NCBI GenBank assembly: GCA_003134995.1 | Contig: PLDC01000006.1 | Coordinates: 1 to 64,000 of the forward strand | Direction of reading: 5' to 3' | DNA: 64,000 bases | Origin: Acidobacteriaceae bacterium | GTDB lineage: Bacteria; Acidobacteriota; Terriglobia; Terriglobales; Acidobacteriaceae | In this document: piece by piece, positions 8,093-17,994 of the stretch | Numbering within the stretch: the first letter of the stretch is position 1 | Layout: each line of letters starts with the position of its first letter | Made by a program: the position numbers and the translations under genes | Notes under the pieces: model-generated | What the model was told of the DNA's origin: nothing | The model's input: the letters and a program-made list of their open reading frames with translations, nothing else | The model's database searches: none

Positions 8093-9457
8093 ATGGCGAC
8101 TACCGATTACAACATCAGCACTCTTCCCGCGAATGTAGAAGCCGAGCGCTCGATTCTTGGCGCGATTCTGCTCGACAACTTTTCTTATAACCAGGCTGCG
8201 GAACATCTTCGCATCGAGGATTTTTCGCTCGATTCGCACCGGCGGATTTATGGGCGGATGGTCGATCTGGCGGAGACTTCGCGGCCGATCGACATGATCA
8301 CGCTGATCGAGGAACTGGATCGGCATAAGGATCTGCAGGCGATTGGCGATGTGGGCTATGTATCGAGCCTGCTGGATGGGGTTCCGGACCGGCCGAGCAT
8401 TGAGCACTACGTCAAGATTGTGCGCGACAAGGCGTTGCTGCGGGGGCTGATTCACGCTGCGAACACGGCGATTGCGCGCGCGGTCGATCAATCTGATTCG
8501 GCCGAGGAAGTGCTGAGCGATGCCGAGGCTGCGATCTTTCAACTCTCGGACAAACGCATTGGCCGCGGCTTCATGGGCGTGCAGGAGATTGTGCGCGAGT
8601 CGTTCGGCTCGGTCGATGCGCTGCTGCAACGCGGGCAGCGCATCACGGGGCTGGCCACGCACTACGAAAATCTTGATGAGATGACGAGCGGATTGCAGCG
8701 CGCGGATCTCGTGATCATCGCGGCGCGGCCTTCGATGGGCAAGACTGCGTTCGCCATGAACATTGCGGAGAATGCGGCGATCAAAGATGGGAGTGTGGTG
8801 GGCGTGTTCTCCCTGGAAATGTCGCGGGAGGCTTTGCTGCTGCGCCTGCTGTGTTCGACGGCGGAAGTGGATGCGCACAAGATGCGTACTGGTTCGCTGT
8901 GGCAGGACGATACCAAGAAGCTGGTGCGCGCCATGGAGCAACTGGCGCACGCGCCGATTTTTATCGATGACACGCCGGGAATTTCGTTGAGCGAGATGCG
9001 GGCGAAGGCGCGGCGATTGAAGCAAGCGCAAGGCAAGCTTGATCTGATTATCGTTGACTACCTGCAGCTGATGTCGGGAGGAAGCAAGCGTTACGAAAAT
9101 CGTACGCAGGAAGTGTCGGCGATTTCGCGCGGGTTGAAGGCGCTGGCGAAGGAACTCGCAGTGCCGGTGATTTCGCTCTCGCAGTTGAGCCGCGCTCCGG
9201 AGAGCCGCGGTGGCGATCATCGTCCGCAGCTTTCAGATTTGCGCGAGTCAGGATCGATTGAGCAGGACGCGGATTTGGTAATGTTTATTTTTCGCGAGGA
9301 AGTTTACCGGCAGGATGATCCCGATTTGCAGGGTAAGGCGGAGATCATCATTGCGAAACAGCGTAATGGTCCGACGGGCAAATTGATGCTGGCGTTCCGC
9401 AAAAACTGCACTCGTTTTGAGATGATGGCCGAGGGCGAGATGAGCTCCGACGAGTGA
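8093..9457 (+). CDS. dnaB: Replicative DNA helicase DnaB
   Basis: A 454-aa hexameric 5'-3' helicase of the replication fork. The N-terminal primase-interacting domain (LPANVEAERSILGAILLDN) is followed by the RecA-like core with Walker A ARPSMGKT (211-218), Walker B LIIVDYLQLM and the DLRESGSIEQDAD motif. The length is normal, with no intein. It stands alone, converging with lepA. Confidence 0.97.
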   Translation: MATTDYNISTLPANVEAERSILGAILLDNFSYNQAAEHLRIEDFSLDSHRRIYGRMVDLAETSRPIDMITLIEELDRHKDLQAIGDVGYVSSLLDGVPDRPSIEHYVKIVRDKALLRGLIHAANTAIARAVDQSDSAEEVLSDAEAAIFQLSDKRIGRGFMGVQEIVRESFGSVDALLQRGQRITGLATHYENLDEMTSGLQRADLVIIAARPSMGKTAFAMNIAENAAIKDGSVVGVFSLEMSREALLLRLLCSTAEVDAHKMRTGSLWQDDTKKLVRAMEQLAHAPIFIDDTPGISLSEMRAKARRLKQAQGKLDLIIVDYLQLMSGGSKRYENRTQEVSAISRGLKALAKELAVPVISLSQLSRAPESRGGDHRPQLSDLRESGSIEQDADLVMFIFREEVYRQDDPDLQGKAEIIIAKQRNGPTGKLMLAFRKNCTRFEMMAEGEMSSDE

Positions 9458-9797
9458 TTCTGGGGCTACAGGAATTCCTGTAGATTGGTACAGGAAAGGC
9501 TGTAGTTTTCGCAGGTAAGTCTCTTAGCTGATTCGAGTTGCGCTGCGCTAATGTGCTGTGGAAAAGCTTGTGGAATTAGTGGCCGCGCTAAGAAAATCTT
9601 GCGGCGGAGAATTGCGATTTATTTCGGGACGGGTGATTTTCAGCCCCTAAGGCTTTGAATAGTAACCAGTTAGGCAATTCACTTGGCATTAACATGGGCG
9701 CGACCAGCGGAGAGTCGGCTCATTCCCGCTTTGGAGATTTGCACATTTCGCGGTTTCTTGCCTTCCGATTCTTCGCCGTTACGGCGGTCCTACCCGC
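9458..9797. other. 340-bp region between convergent dnaB and lepA
   Basis: No gene is seen. A perfect hairpin-forming palindrome CTACAGGAATTCCTGTAG lies at 9466-9483, 9 bp after the dnaB stop. It may help end transcription but has no T-run. Confidence 0.55.
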
Positions 9798-11606
9798 TTA
9801 GTCGCTGTCTTCGCCGACCTTGAGGACCGCGAGAAACGCCTCCTGGGGTATATCGACGCGGCCGATGCGCTTCATTCGTTTTTTGCCTTCCTTCTGCTTT
9901 TCGAGGAGCTTGCGTTTGCGGGAAATGTCGCCGCCGTAGCATTTGGCGATGACGTTTTTCCGTATGGCCGATACGGTTTCGCGGGATATGATTTTCGCTC
10001 CGATCGATGCCTGAATTGCCACTTCGAACATTTGCCGGGGAATGAGCTGGCGCATTTTCGAGACCAGCAACTTGCCGCGCTCGTAGGCGAAATCGCGATG
10101 CACGATAATGGAAAGCGCGTCGACCGGCTCGCCCGCGACCAGGATATCGAGCTTGACCATGGGCGACTCCCAATAATCGGCGAGGTGGTAATCGAGCGAA
10201 GCGTAGCCGCGCGATACGGATTTGAGCCGGTCGTAAAAATCGAGCACGATTTCATTCAACGGTAACTCATAGTGCAACATGACGCGCGACGAGCTGACGT
10301 ACTCGAAAGTTTTTTGTTTGCCGCGCTTGTCTTCGACTAACTTCAGAATTCCGCCGACATATTCTTCGTTGGTGAGAATGGTCGCGAGGATGACCGGCTC
10401 TTCAATCTTCGCGATCTCGCTAGGGTCGGGCCAGCGCGAGGGATTGTCGACCTCGATCATGGTGCCATCGGTTTTGTAAATCTTGTAGCGGACGCCGGGT
10501 GCGGTGGTGATCAATTCAAGAGCGAACTCGCGCTCGAGGCGCTCCTGAATAATTTCCATGTGGAGCAGGCCGAGGAATCCGCAGCGAAAGCCGAAGCCTA
10601 GCGCTACGGAACTTTCGGGTTCGAAGAAGAAGGATGCATCGTTGAGGCGCAGCTTTTCGAGGGCTTCGCGCAGACGGGTGTGCTCATGGGCGTCGACGGT
10701 GTAGAGTCCGGCGAAAACCATGGGCTTGATTTCTTCGAAGCCGGGAAGGGCTTCGAAGGCGGGATTGGCGTCGTCGGTGATGGTGTCGCCGATTTTGGTG
10801 TCGGCGACATTCTTGATGTTCGCGATGAGGAAGCCGACTTCGCCGGCTTTCAGCTCTTCGATCTCAACCGGCTTGGGGCTTTGTACTCCGAGGGTTTCTG
10901 CGTCGAAGGTTGTGCCGTTTGACCAGAGGCGAATTCTCTGGCCCTTGCGTAGCGTGCCTTGGAAAACGCGGGTGAGGATTACAACTCCTCGGTAAGCGTC
11001 GAACCAGGAATCGAAGACGAGAGCTTGGAGACGTGCGTCAGGATTGCCTTTCGGAGGGGGAACGCGCTTCACGATGGCTTCTAAGACGTCGGGGACACCC
11101 TGGCCGGTTTTCGCGCTGATGAGTACGGCGTCGGTTGCGTCGAGGCCGACGGCGCTTTCGATCATTTCTTTGGTGCGCGGGATGTCGGCGCTTTGCAGGT
11201 CGATCTTGTTGATGACTGGAATAATTTCGAGTCCGTTGTTGATGGCGAGGTAGGCGTTGGCGAGGGTCTGCGCTTCCACGCCTTGTGACGCATCGACCAC
11301 GAGCAGCGCGCCTTCGCAGGACGCGAGCGAGCGCGAAACTTCGTAAGAAAAATCCACGTGGCCGGGCGTGTCGATGAGATTGAGCTGGTAGGTGTGTCCA
11401 TCTTCGGCGGTGTACATCATGCGGACGGCGTGAGCTTTGATGGTGATGCCGCGCTCGCGCTCCAGGTCCATGGAGTCGAGGACCTGAGCTTGCATCTCGC
11501 GCGCGGTGAGCGACCCGGTCAATTCCAGCAGGCGGTCGGCCAGCGTGGATTTGCCGTGGTCGATATGCGCGATGATCGCAAAGTTGCGGATGGATGCGGC
11601 GTCCAT
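9798..11606 (-). CDS. lepA: Elongation factor 4 (LepA GTPase)
   Basis: A 602-aa ribosome-associated translational GTPase that back-translocates or helps ribosome assembly. G1 AHIDHGKST is at 13-21, followed by [18 protein letters not shown] and NKIDL, then EF-G-like domains and the LepA C-terminal domain ([20 protein letters not shown]). The length is normal. No Shine-Dalgarno sequence precedes the ATG; instead an AACTGGC phrase repeat abuts the start codon. Confidence 0.97.
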   Translation of the reverse strand: MDAASIRNFAIIAHIDHGKSTLADRLLELTGSLTAREMQAQVLDSMDLERERGITIKAHAVRMMYTAEDGHTYQLNLIDTPGHVDFSYEVSRSLASCEGALLVVDASQGVEAQTLANAYLAINNGLEIIPVINKIDLQSADIPRTKEMIESAVGLDATDAVLISAKTGQGVPDVLEAIVKRVPPPKGNPDARLQALVFDSWFDAYRGVVILTRVFQGTLRKGQRIRLWSNGTTFDAETLGVQSPKPVEIEELKAGEVGFLIANIKNVADTKIGDTITDDANPAFEALPGFEEIKPMVFAGLYTVDAHEHTRLREALEKLRLNDASFFFEPESSVALGFGFRCGFLGLLHMEIIQERLEREFALELITTAPGVRYKIYKTDGTMIEVDNPSRWPDPSEIAKIEEPVILATILTNEEYVGGILKLVEDKRGKQKTFEYVSSSRVMLHYELPLNEIVLDFYDRLKSVSRGYASLDYHLADYWESPMVKLDILVAGEPVDALSIIVHRDFAYERGKLLVSKMRQLIPRQMFEVAIQASIGAKIISRETVSAIRKNVIAKCYGGDISRKRKLLEKQKEGKKRMKRIGRVDIPQEAFLAVLKVGEDSD

Positions 11607-11609
11607 AAG

Positions 11610-11645
11610 TCAGTTGCCAGTTGCCGGTCGCCAGTTGCCAGTTCG
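11610..11645. repeat. CAGTTGCCAGTTGCC phrase repeat touching lepA start
   Basis: Four imperfect copies of CAGTTGCCA / CCAGTTGCC begin 3 bp from the lepA start codon and occupy the space where its ribosome site should be. A related block is at 40386-40417. Confidence 0.85.
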
Positions 11646-11877
11646 GACGAATCGAAACCGGCTGCCTGGAGCTGACAATTGCTTTTTGAGAGGCTTCAGG
11701 CCTAATACTTAATCTTAACAGGCGGGGCGGTAGTTCTCAGTTCTGCCGAGGCTTGATTCAAAAGCTCGGAACGCGGAGGCCGCTGAGAAAAGGCGCGGAG
11801 CACGCGGGGGATGGCACGTCGGCGTTGCCGGTGATTTTCGAGTAGAATCCTGCGGACAGATCGTGGAGGGTTGATTG

Positions 11878-13338
11878 ATGGGGAAATTCCTGACCGTCGT
11901 ATCCGTTATTTTGCAGGCGTGCTTCGCCTGGGGCCAGACTCCGTCTGCGCAAGTGAAACCGTTCGTGAAGGTTGATGCTCCCGTGGTTGCTCTGGCTCAC
12001 GTGCGTGTGATCGACGGCACGGGTGCGGCTGCGCGCGAAGATCAGACAATGGTGATCTCCAAAGGAAAGATCGAATCGGTTGCCGATGCCGCGTCGGCGA
12101 ATGTCCCGAAGGATGCGCAGGTGCTCGACCTGCACGGTTACAGCGTGATCCCTGGCCTGGTGGGGATGCACGAGCACATGTTCTATCCGGCGGGAGAAGG
12201 AATTTTTCATGAGATGGCGATCAGCTTTCCACGACTGTATTTGGCCGGAGGCGTGACCACGATTCGCACGGCGGGAAGCATGGAGCCGTACATGGATCTG
12301 GCGCTGAAAAGAGAAATCGACGCGGGCGAGGTTCCCGGACCGCACATGCACGTGACTGGGCCTTATCTGGAAGGACCGGGGAGCTGGGCGCCGCAGATGA
12401 CGTATTTGCAAACTCCGGAGGAGGCCGTGGCCACGGTCAACTTCTGGGCCGACCGCGGCGTGGACAATTTCAAGGCCTATAACTTTCTCTCGCGGGCGGT
12501 GCTGAAAGCGGCAATCGACGCGGCTCACAAGCGGGGGTTGAAAGTTACGGGACATCTCTGCTCGATTGGCTTTCGCGAGGCGGCAGCGCTTGGCATTGAC
12601 GATCTGGAACACGGCATTATCGTCGACACGGAATTCTTTTCGGGCAAGAAACCCGACCAATGCCCCAGCAATTCGTTGGCGTCCATGACGCTTGTGGCGG
12701 ACGAACTCAACAAAATGCGCGTAACTGACCCTCCCATTCAGGAGATGATTCGCGATCTAGTTGCGCATCACATCGCGGTCACTTCCACGCTGCCGGTTTT
12801 TGAGCCGATTGTATCCGGCAAGGCGCCCCTTCAACAGCGAGTGTTGAACGCCATGTCGCAAGAGGCGCGCAATCAGTATCTGGAAAACCGTGTATTTTTC
12901 GATCTGCAAGCCCGGGACGCGAAAACCGGCAAGTTTCACGCATCGACATGGGAAGCGGCGTTTGCGCAGGAGGAGGAGTTCGAGCGTGCGTTTGTGAAAT
13001 CCGGAGGATTGCTGCTGGCTGGCGAGGATCCCACGGGACTTGGAGGCGATCTCGCGGGCTTCGGCGACCAGCGCGAAGTAGAGTTGCTGGTGGAATCGGG
13101 ATTCACGCCACTGGAGGCAATTCACATCGCGACCTGCAATGGCGCGCAGTATCTGGGAGAACTCGACCGCATCGGGACGATTGCGGCGGGCAAGCAGGCG
13201 GACCTGGTGGTGATAAAGGGCGATCCGTCGAAGAAGATCGAAGATATTGAGAACACCGAAATCGTGTTCAAGGACGGCGTGGGATACGATTCGGCGAAGC
13301 TGATTGAATCGGTGCGGGGATTGGTCGGAGTTCGGTGA
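11878..13338 (+). CDS. Secreted metal-dependent amidohydrolase
   Basis: A 486-aa protein of the amidohydrolase superfamily (imidazolonepropionase/prolidase-like branch). The signal peptide is MGKFLTVVSVILQACFAWG. Then come LAHVRVIDGTGAA, the metal-binding MHEHM, KVTGHLCS with a further ligand His, DDLEHGI, and the C-terminal GTIAAGKQADLVVIKGDP strand. GGAGG lies 8 nt before ATG 11878. Such exported enzymes are common in Acidobacteria and usually have unknown substrates, probably cyclic amides or dipeptides. Confidence 0.9.
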   Translation: MGKFLTVVSVILQACFAWGQTPSAQVKPFVKVDAPVVALAHVRVIDGTGAAAREDQTMVISKGKIESVADAASANVPKDAQVLDLHGYSVIPGLVGMHEHMFYPAGEGIFHEMAISFPRLYLAGGVTTIRTAGSMEPYMDLALKREIDAGEVPGPHMHVTGPYLEGPGSWAPQMTYLQTPEEAVATVNFWADRGVDNFKAYNFLSRAVLKAAIDAAHKRGLKVTGHLCSIGFREAAALGIDDLEHGIIVDTEFFSGKKPDQCPSNSLASMTLVADELNKMRVTDPPIQEMIRDLVAHHIAVTSTLPVFEPIVSGKAPLQQRVLNAMSQEARNQYLENRVFFDLQARDAKTGKFHASTWEAAFAQEEEFERAFVKSGGLLLAGEDPTGLGGDLAGFGDQREVELLVESGFTPLEAIHIATCNGAQYLGELDRIGTIAAGKQADLVVIKGDPSKKIEDIENTEIVFKDGVGYDSAKLIESVRGLVGVR

Positions 13339-13414
13339 GTGCAGTTACCAGCCGCCGGTTGCGAGTGGGGAGCGAATGCGGGACGCATACGGCTTCCACT
13401 AGAATTTAGATCGC

Positions 13415-13999
13415 ATGATTGTTCTCGCTTCCGCCTCGCCTCGCCGGCAAGACTTGCTGCGCAACGCCGGGATTCCATTCACAGTGCAGCCCGCCGACAT
13501 TAACGAGACGCCGCTTGGCGGTGAGTCTCCGCGAGATTGCGCGGAGCGGCTGGCGCGGGAAAAGGCGCTGGCGGTTTTTCAGAACAATCCGCAGCATTGC
13601 GTGTTGGGCGCGGACACGATCGTGGTGGTCGATGACGTCATCCTCGGCAAACCTCGCGACGCAGAAGACGCTGCGCGCATGTTGCGATTGCTTTCAGGGC
13701 GCACTCATGCCGTGATTACGGCAGTCTGCCTGGTGGGACCAGTGGCCAGTGGTCAGTGGTCAGTGGCCAGTAACACCAAGACCGGCTCCGAAACCACTTC
13801 GGTGACTATGTGCGAGATCTCCGACGATGAGATCCGCGACTATGTCGCTACTGGCGAGCCTATGGACAAGGCGGGGGCGTATGCGATTCAGGGGCTGGCA
13901 TCGAGGTGGATTCCGCGGATCGAGGGCGATTACAGCAATGTGGTTGGACTGCCGGTGGCGCTGGTGTATGCGATGCTGCGCGAGCGGGGAGCTGTTTGA
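13415..13999 (+). CDS. maf: Maf-type nucleoside triphosphate pyrophosphatase
   Basis: A 194-aa Maf/YhdE house-cleaning enzyme that hydrolyses non-canonical or excess nucleotides. The motifs are LASASPRRQDLL (4-15), the conserved GADTIVVVDD and GKPRD, and the C-terminal AGAYAIQGLASRWI and GDYSNVVGLP. Residues ~108-124 (VGPVASGQWSVASN) are an insertion encoded by a CAGTGGTCAGTGG repeat block that kept the frame open. It falls in a surface loop of the family, so the enzyme may still work. Confidence 0.93.
   Translation: MIVLASASPRRQDLLRNAGIPFTVQPADINETPLGGESPRDCAERLAREKALAVFQNNPQHCVLGADTIVVVDDVILGKPRDAEDAARMLRLLSGRTHAVITAVCLVGPVASGQWSVASNTKTGSETTSVTMCEISDDEIRDYVATGEPMDKAGAYAIQGLASRWIPRIEGDYSNVVGLPVALVYAMLRERGAV
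13738..13773. repeat. CAGTGGTCAGTGG phrase repeat inside maf
   Basis: Imperfect tandem copies of CAGTGG(C/T)CAGTGG lie within the coding region of maf, in frame. The same family is found at 45499-45530, 46347-46362 and 46452-46484. Confidence 0.88.
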
Positions 14000-14041
14000 A
14001 TGGATGGCGATTAGAAAACATTTGGAGAGAAGCGAAGCCCG

Positions 14042-14233
14042 CTAGGATTTTTTTTCTTCTTCCTTTATCTCTTTCTTTTTTTCTTCTTCGGGATCTTTCA
14101 TCGCGGCTTTGAAGTTGCGGATGCCTTCGCCCATGCCTTTGCCTAATGAGGCAAACTTACTGGTGCCGAAGATCAGAAGAATGATCGCGATGATCAGAAT
14201 CAAATGCAACGGCTGAAAAAGACCTTCACCCAT
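14042..14233 (-). CDS. tatA: Twin-arginine translocase subunit TatA/TatE
   Basis: A 63-aa membrane protein. A single transmembrane segment (LHLILIIAIILLIFGTSKF) is followed by the amphipathic helix LGKGMGEGIRNFKAAM and an acidic/basic tail of E and K, the standard TatA layout. It forms the pore for folded proteins in Tat export. GGAGG precedes the ATG. No tatB or tatC is nearby. Confidence 0.95.
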   Translation of the reverse strand: MGEGLFQPLHLILIIAIILLIFGTSKFASLGKGMGEGIRNFKAAMKDPEEEKKKEIKEEEKKS

Positions 14234-14427
14234 AAGTCCTCCGGGGGCCTGGCGGTACTCTGCGTACGCAACGCAGGTTGGCCGAACTCCCTGCGCAAAG
14301 TCTAGGCCATGCTAACTTCAGAGTCAAAGTGCGCGGCGCCCTGCATCTCTGCCATCTCGACTGAAGGCTCGGCTCACCACTCCGGCTTCTCGCAGTCTAT
14401 CCTTAAGGGTTGCAGTAGCGGAGGTTC

Positions 14428-15105
14428 ATGGTGATTCTGAAACGTTTCATGTTGTCGCTCCTCATTTCATTTGCTCTGTCACTTTCTTCCGCTCAAAGTG
14501 CGGTACAAGCTCCTGCCGCTGCGACGGGCGAACATCGCAAGACTAGCGAACCTTATACGGGAGACCTCACTATTTTCGATTCACCCGGGCGGGATGAGCG
14601 TCTGCAAATCAATCGCGTGATGGACATACTGGGCATTACGACGGGGAAAACTGTGGCCGATGTTGGGGCGGGGTCGGGCTGGTTTACCGTGCGCGCGGCG
14701 CGGCGAGTGGGTGATGGCGGCAAGGTTTATGCGGTCGATATTAATCCGGAGTCGATTCGTTATGTCGAGGATCGCGCGCAGAAAGAGAAGTTGCACAATG
14801 TGAAAACGATTCTTGGTAAGGCGGACGATCCGCTTCTTCCCGCGGGCGCAGTCGATGCGGTTCTGCTGCTGAAGACATATCACGAAGTTGCGGAGCCGGT
14901 TGGTTTGTTGCGGAATCTGCGCACGGCGCTGCGTCCGGGTGCGAAGGTGGGGATTATTGACCGCAATGGAAATGGCGAGGATCACGGCGTGGGCCGGGAG
15001 GTTGTGTTGCGCGAGGCTGCGCAGGCGGGCTACCGGCTGCTCAAGCAGTATGATTTTGTTAAGGGCGATAAGATGGATTATTTTCTGGTGCTGGTTCCCC
15101 AATAA
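14428..15105 (+). CDS. Exported class I SAM-dependent methyltransferase
   Basis: A 225-aa protein with an N-terminal signal peptide (FMLSLLISFALSLSSAQS) and a Rossmann methyltransferase fold: motif I VADVGAGSGWFT, motif II VYAVDINPES, then DAVLLLKTYHEV. The presence of a signal peptide is odd because SAM is cytosolic; it may be a membrane-anchored enzyme. GGAGG at 14420 is very close to ATG 14428, so GTG 14431 could be the start. It converges with the M20 peptidase with a 6-bp gap. Confidence 0.85.
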   Translation: MVILKRFMLSLLISFALSLSSAQSAVQAPAAATGEHRKTSEPYTGDLTIFDSPGRDERLQINRVMDILGITTGKTVADVGAGSGWFTVRAARRVGDGGKVYAVDINPESIRYVEDRAQKEKLHNVKTILGKADDPLLPAGAVDAVLLLKTYHEVAEPVGLLRNLRTALRPGAKVGIIDRNGNGEDHGVGREVVLREAAQAGYRLLKQYDFVKGDKMDYFLVLVPQ

Positions 15106-15111
15106 TACTTG

Positions 15112-16317
15112 TCAAATATTTTCGATCATGCCCGCGAGTAGCAGTGCGCGTCGCGGCAGTTCGGAGATGACGATGAATTCGTGAACGGCGTGCGCGCCGT
15201 CGCCTACGCCGCCCATGCCGTCTAGCGTTGGGATGCCCATTCCGGCGGTGAAGTTTCCGTCGGAGCCGCCGCCTACTGCCGCTTCTTCGAGTTTCCATCC
15301 TACGTGTTGGGAAAGTTGCTGAGCTTTTTTGTAGAGCGCGGCAACGCCGGCGGTTCGCTCCATTGGAAGGCGGTTGATGTTGCCTGTCATCTCGAGTTTG
15401 CAGCGCTTGTCGAATGGTTTGAGGGAGCGCAGCTTGCGGTCGATGCCCGCGGCTTGCTTCGCGCTCTTAATGCGGACATCGATGAGTGCGGAGGCTTCGG
15501 CGGCGATTACGTTTGAGCGCGTGCCTCCTTGAATCACGCCGGGATTTACCGACACACCTTGGCGCAAATTGTTTAGCTTCGCGATTACTGCGAGTTGGCG
15601 CGCGAGTTCCAGGATCGCGCTGTGGCCCTTACCGGGATCGAGTCCGGCATGCGCCGCTATGCCTTGCACGCGAAGTTTATATTCGCCGACACCCTTGCGC
15701 GCGGTTTTTACGGCGCCGCGAAGTCCGGCGGCGGGTTCGAGCACCAGCACTCCGGCGGATTGTTTGGCGAGGGCCTCGGTGATCTTTCGCGAAGAATGGC
15801 TGCCGACTTCTTCATCGGAAACCAGAAAAACTGTGACCGGCCGTGGCAGCGTGCCGTGCCATGCTTGCAGCGCTTCGATGGCATGGAGCATGAGCGCGAT
15901 GCCGGATTTCATATCGAGCACGCCGGGGCCGAGAAGGTGTCCGTTTTCGATTTTGCAGGGCATGTTCGCGAGTGTGCCTAAGGGATAGACCGTGTCGTAG
16001 TGGCCTAGCAGCAGGACTGGCTTGCGTTTATCTAACTCTGATCGGGCGGTCCCGGCGAAGTCGATCTGCAGGCTGTCGCCGAAATCTTTGTTATTGCTGT
16101 GGTGGAGTTGAGCTCGTCCGCCGAGCGCTTCGAATTTTTGTGCGAGGAATGCGGCGATGCGGTCGACGGCTGGCTTGTTGTCGCTGGGAGATTCGATCTC
16201 GACGAGTTCGCGAATTGTGTTCACCATCTCGTCCTGATGCTTCGAGAAGTAGCTCAGGCGATCTGGCCACGCAGGCTTTGGGGCGGCTGGTGATTCTGTC
16301 GGTTTTTTTGCGGACAC
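15112..16317 (-). CDS. M20 family zinc metallopeptidase (glutamate carboxypeptidase-like)
   Basis: A 401-aa cocatalytic zinc peptidase of the M20 family, carboxypeptidase G2-like. The metal-binding GHYDTVYPLG comes first, then GPGVLDMKSG and the catalytic-base motif SDEEVGS. The dimerisation domain (KGVGEYKLRVQGIAAHAG) and the C-terminal AHAVHEF ligand motif are both present. No signal peptide is seen. Likely substrates are small peptides or folate-like N-acyl glutamates. Confidence 0.93.
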   Translation of the reverse strand: MSAKKPTESPAAPKPAWPDRLSYFSKHQDEMVNTIRELVEIESPSDNKPAVDRIAAFLAQKFEALGGRAQLHHSNNKDFGDSLQIDFAGTARSELDKRKPVLLLGHYDTVYPLGTLANMPCKIENGHLLGPGVLDMKSGIALMLHAIEALQAWHGTLPRPVTVFLVSDEEVGSHSSRKITEALAKQSAGVLVLEPAAGLRGAVKTARKGVGEYKLRVQGIAAHAGLDPGKGHSAILELARQLAVIAKLNNLRQGVSVNPGVIQGGTRSNVIAAEASALIDVRIKSAKQAAGIDRKLRSLKPFDKRCKLEMTGNINRLPMERTAGVAALYKKAQQLSQHVGWKLEEAAVGGGSDGNFTAGMGIPTLDGMGGVGDGAHAVHEFIVISELPRRALLLAGMIENI

Positions 16318-16410
16318 GATTTCCTTTCGCTGTCTAACGTTGCGCCTGCCGCGGGGAAAACAATCGAGCTGCGCTCGACCCTTCGGCTTCGCTCAGGGCA
16401 AGTTGGCCGA

Positions 16411-17088
16411 GGGCGGCTGTCCCCACACATGACCATCTTGCGACGCGGTACAGTATAATCTTCACGCTGATTGAGAACTAAGCATGATTGAGAGCACTCC
16501 TCCTGCTGTAGTCGACGCCGTTGCACCCAACGCAACGAAGACCGGGCTCGACATTCACGACATTCTGAAAATTCTGCCGCATCGCTATCCTTTTCTGTTG
16601 ATTGATCGCGTGCTGGAATTGAAACGCAAAGAGCGGATTGTGGCGATCAAGAACGTCACCATCAACGAACCTTTTTTCAATGGACATTTCCCGGGATTGC
16701 CGATAATGCCGGGCGTGCTGATTGTGGAAGCGATTGCGCAGGCCGGCGGCGCGCTGCTGCTCACCGAGGTGGAAGACCGGACTGACAAGGTGATGGTGTT
16801 TACGGGGATTGAGCGCGCGAAATTTCGGCGTCCGGTAAGCCCAGGAGATCAGTTGCGGATTGAGGTGGAAGTGAAGGGCTGGCGGGCCATTGCGCGCATG
16901 ATCGCGGTGCGCATGCAGGGCATCGCGTATGTGGATGGCAAGAAAGTGGCGGAGGCGATGGTGTCATGCCAGCTGATCGATAGTTCGCGCGGGCGCGGCC
17001 CGGCTCCGGATGGAGCTGGCGCGGCTGCGGAATGATGCGGCAGGTCGAGCTTCGCTCGACGGACAGCCGGGGGCGGCTGTCCCCACAC
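16411..17088. repeat. Two copies of GGGCGGCTGTCCCCACAC either side of fabZ
   Basis: Identical 18-mers at 16411-16428 and 17071-17088 flank fabZ. Each is preceded by a hairpin-forming TCGAGC...GCTCGA phrase (about 16365-16380 and 17045-17060). They are dispersed intergenic repeats and not a coding feature. Confidence 0.8.
16484..17035 (+). CDS. fabZ: 3-hydroxyacyl-[acyl-carrier-protein] dehydratase FabZ
   Basis: A 183-aa hot-dog fold dehydratase of fatty acid synthesis. It shows LPHRYPFLLIDRVLEL, the catalytic His in FFNGHFPGLPIMPG and the catalytic Glu in LIVEAIAQAGG. There is a short N-terminal extension and a 20-residue C-terminal tail rich in G, A and P. It is followed by lpxA, the usual order in lipid A clusters. 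Confidence 0.97.
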   Translation: MIESTPPAVVDAVAPNATKTGLDIHDILKILPHRYPFLLIDRVLELKRKERIVAIKNVTINEPFFNGHFPGLPIMPGVLIVEAIAQAGGALLLTEVEDRTDKVMVFTGIERAKFRRPVSPGDQLRIEVEVKGWRAIARMIAVRMQGIAYVDGKKVAEAMVSCQLIDSSRGRGPAPDGAGAAAE

Positions 17089-17126
17089 GAGCTAGCGGGC
17101 AAAACATAACTCAATTTGACTCGATC

Positions 17127-17903
17127 ATGAATGTTCACCCCACCGCAATTATCGATGCGCGTGCCAAGGTGCCGGCATCTTGCCGGGTTGGGCCTTACTG
17201 CGTGATCGGTGCGGAGGTCGAACTGGGCGAGGGCTGCCGCCTGGTGTCGCATGTGGCGATTGAAGGTCCAACCAAGATCGGCACCGACAATTCCTTCTTT
17301 CCCTTTTGTGCGATCGGCATGGCGCCACAAGATACTACTTACAGAGGCGAGCCAACGCGCCTGGAGATCGGCGACCACAACGAGATTCGCGAGTGCGTCA
17401 CCATCAGCCGCGGCACGGTGAAAGGCGGCGGCATCACGCGAGTGGGCAGCCACACGCTGATCATGGCGTACGCGCACATTGGTCACGACAGCGTGATCGG
17501 CGACCGCTGCATGCTGGTGAACGGAGCCACGCTGGCCGGGCACGTGACTGTGGAAGAGTGGGCTGTGGTGGGCGCGCTTTGTCCGGTGCATCAGTTTGTG
17601 CGCATCGGCGCGCACTCTTACATCGGCGGCGGGACCACTATCACGCAGGATGTTTTGCCGTTTTCGATGACTTCGGCTGCGCGCGACACGCATGCGTATG
17701 GAATGAATAAAGTTGGCCTGGAGCGGCGCGGTTTTTCCAAAGAGCGCATCCAGAAAATTCATCATGCTTACAAGACTCTGCTGGCTTCGAAACTGAACAC
17801 TTCGCAGGCGCTGGAGAAGCTGAAGTCTGAGTCGGATCGTGGTGACGATGTGGATATGCTGATTCGGTTCATCGAGGCTTCGGAACGCGGGATTATCAAG
17901 TAA
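17127..17903 (+). CDS. lpxA: Acyl-ACP--UDP-N-acetylglucosamine O-acyltransferase LpxA
   Basis: A 258-aa trimeric left-handed beta-helix acyltransferase, first step of lipid A synthesis. ATG 17127 gives MNVHPTAIIDARAKVP, the normal LpxA start. Hexapeptide repeats run to about residue 190; the catalytic His lies in YAHIGHD, and the C-terminal helical domain is complete. Linked with fabZ, lpxI and a Gfo/Idh enzyme, so the organism makes lipid A. Confidence 0.96.
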   Translation: MNVHPTAIIDARAKVPASCRVGPYCVIGAEVELGEGCRLVSHVAIEGPTKIGTDNSFFPFCAIGMAPQDTTYRGEPTRLEIGDHNEIRECVTISRGTVKGGGITRVGSHTLIMAYAHIGHDSVIGDRCMLVNGATLAGHVTVEEWAVVGALCPVHQFVRIGAHSYIGGGTTITQDVLPFSMTSAARDTHAYGMNKVGLERRGFSKERIQKIHHAYKTLLASKLNTSQALEKLKSESDRGDDVDMLIRFIEASERGIIK

Positions 17904-17994
17904 GCCGGTGGCTGCGCCGCCAACTAACGTCAACTTTTCCGTCTGCTGTTGACTCGGCTATCCCTGCCGCTTATCCTTGCGAGATAGTGAATGT

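Noticed and set aside
8057..9220. 387-aa minus-strand ORF over dnaB, and similar long antisense frames over lepA, lpxA and the amidohydrolase
   Set aside because: They are shadows of strongly supported genes in high-GC DNA and show His/Arg-rich non-protein composition.
9466..9580. Possible DnaA boxes (TGTGGAAAA and TGTGGAATT near 9556-9575) next to dnaB
   Set aside because: Each differs from the TTATCCACA consensus and there is no cluster, AT-rich unwinding element or dnaA gene.
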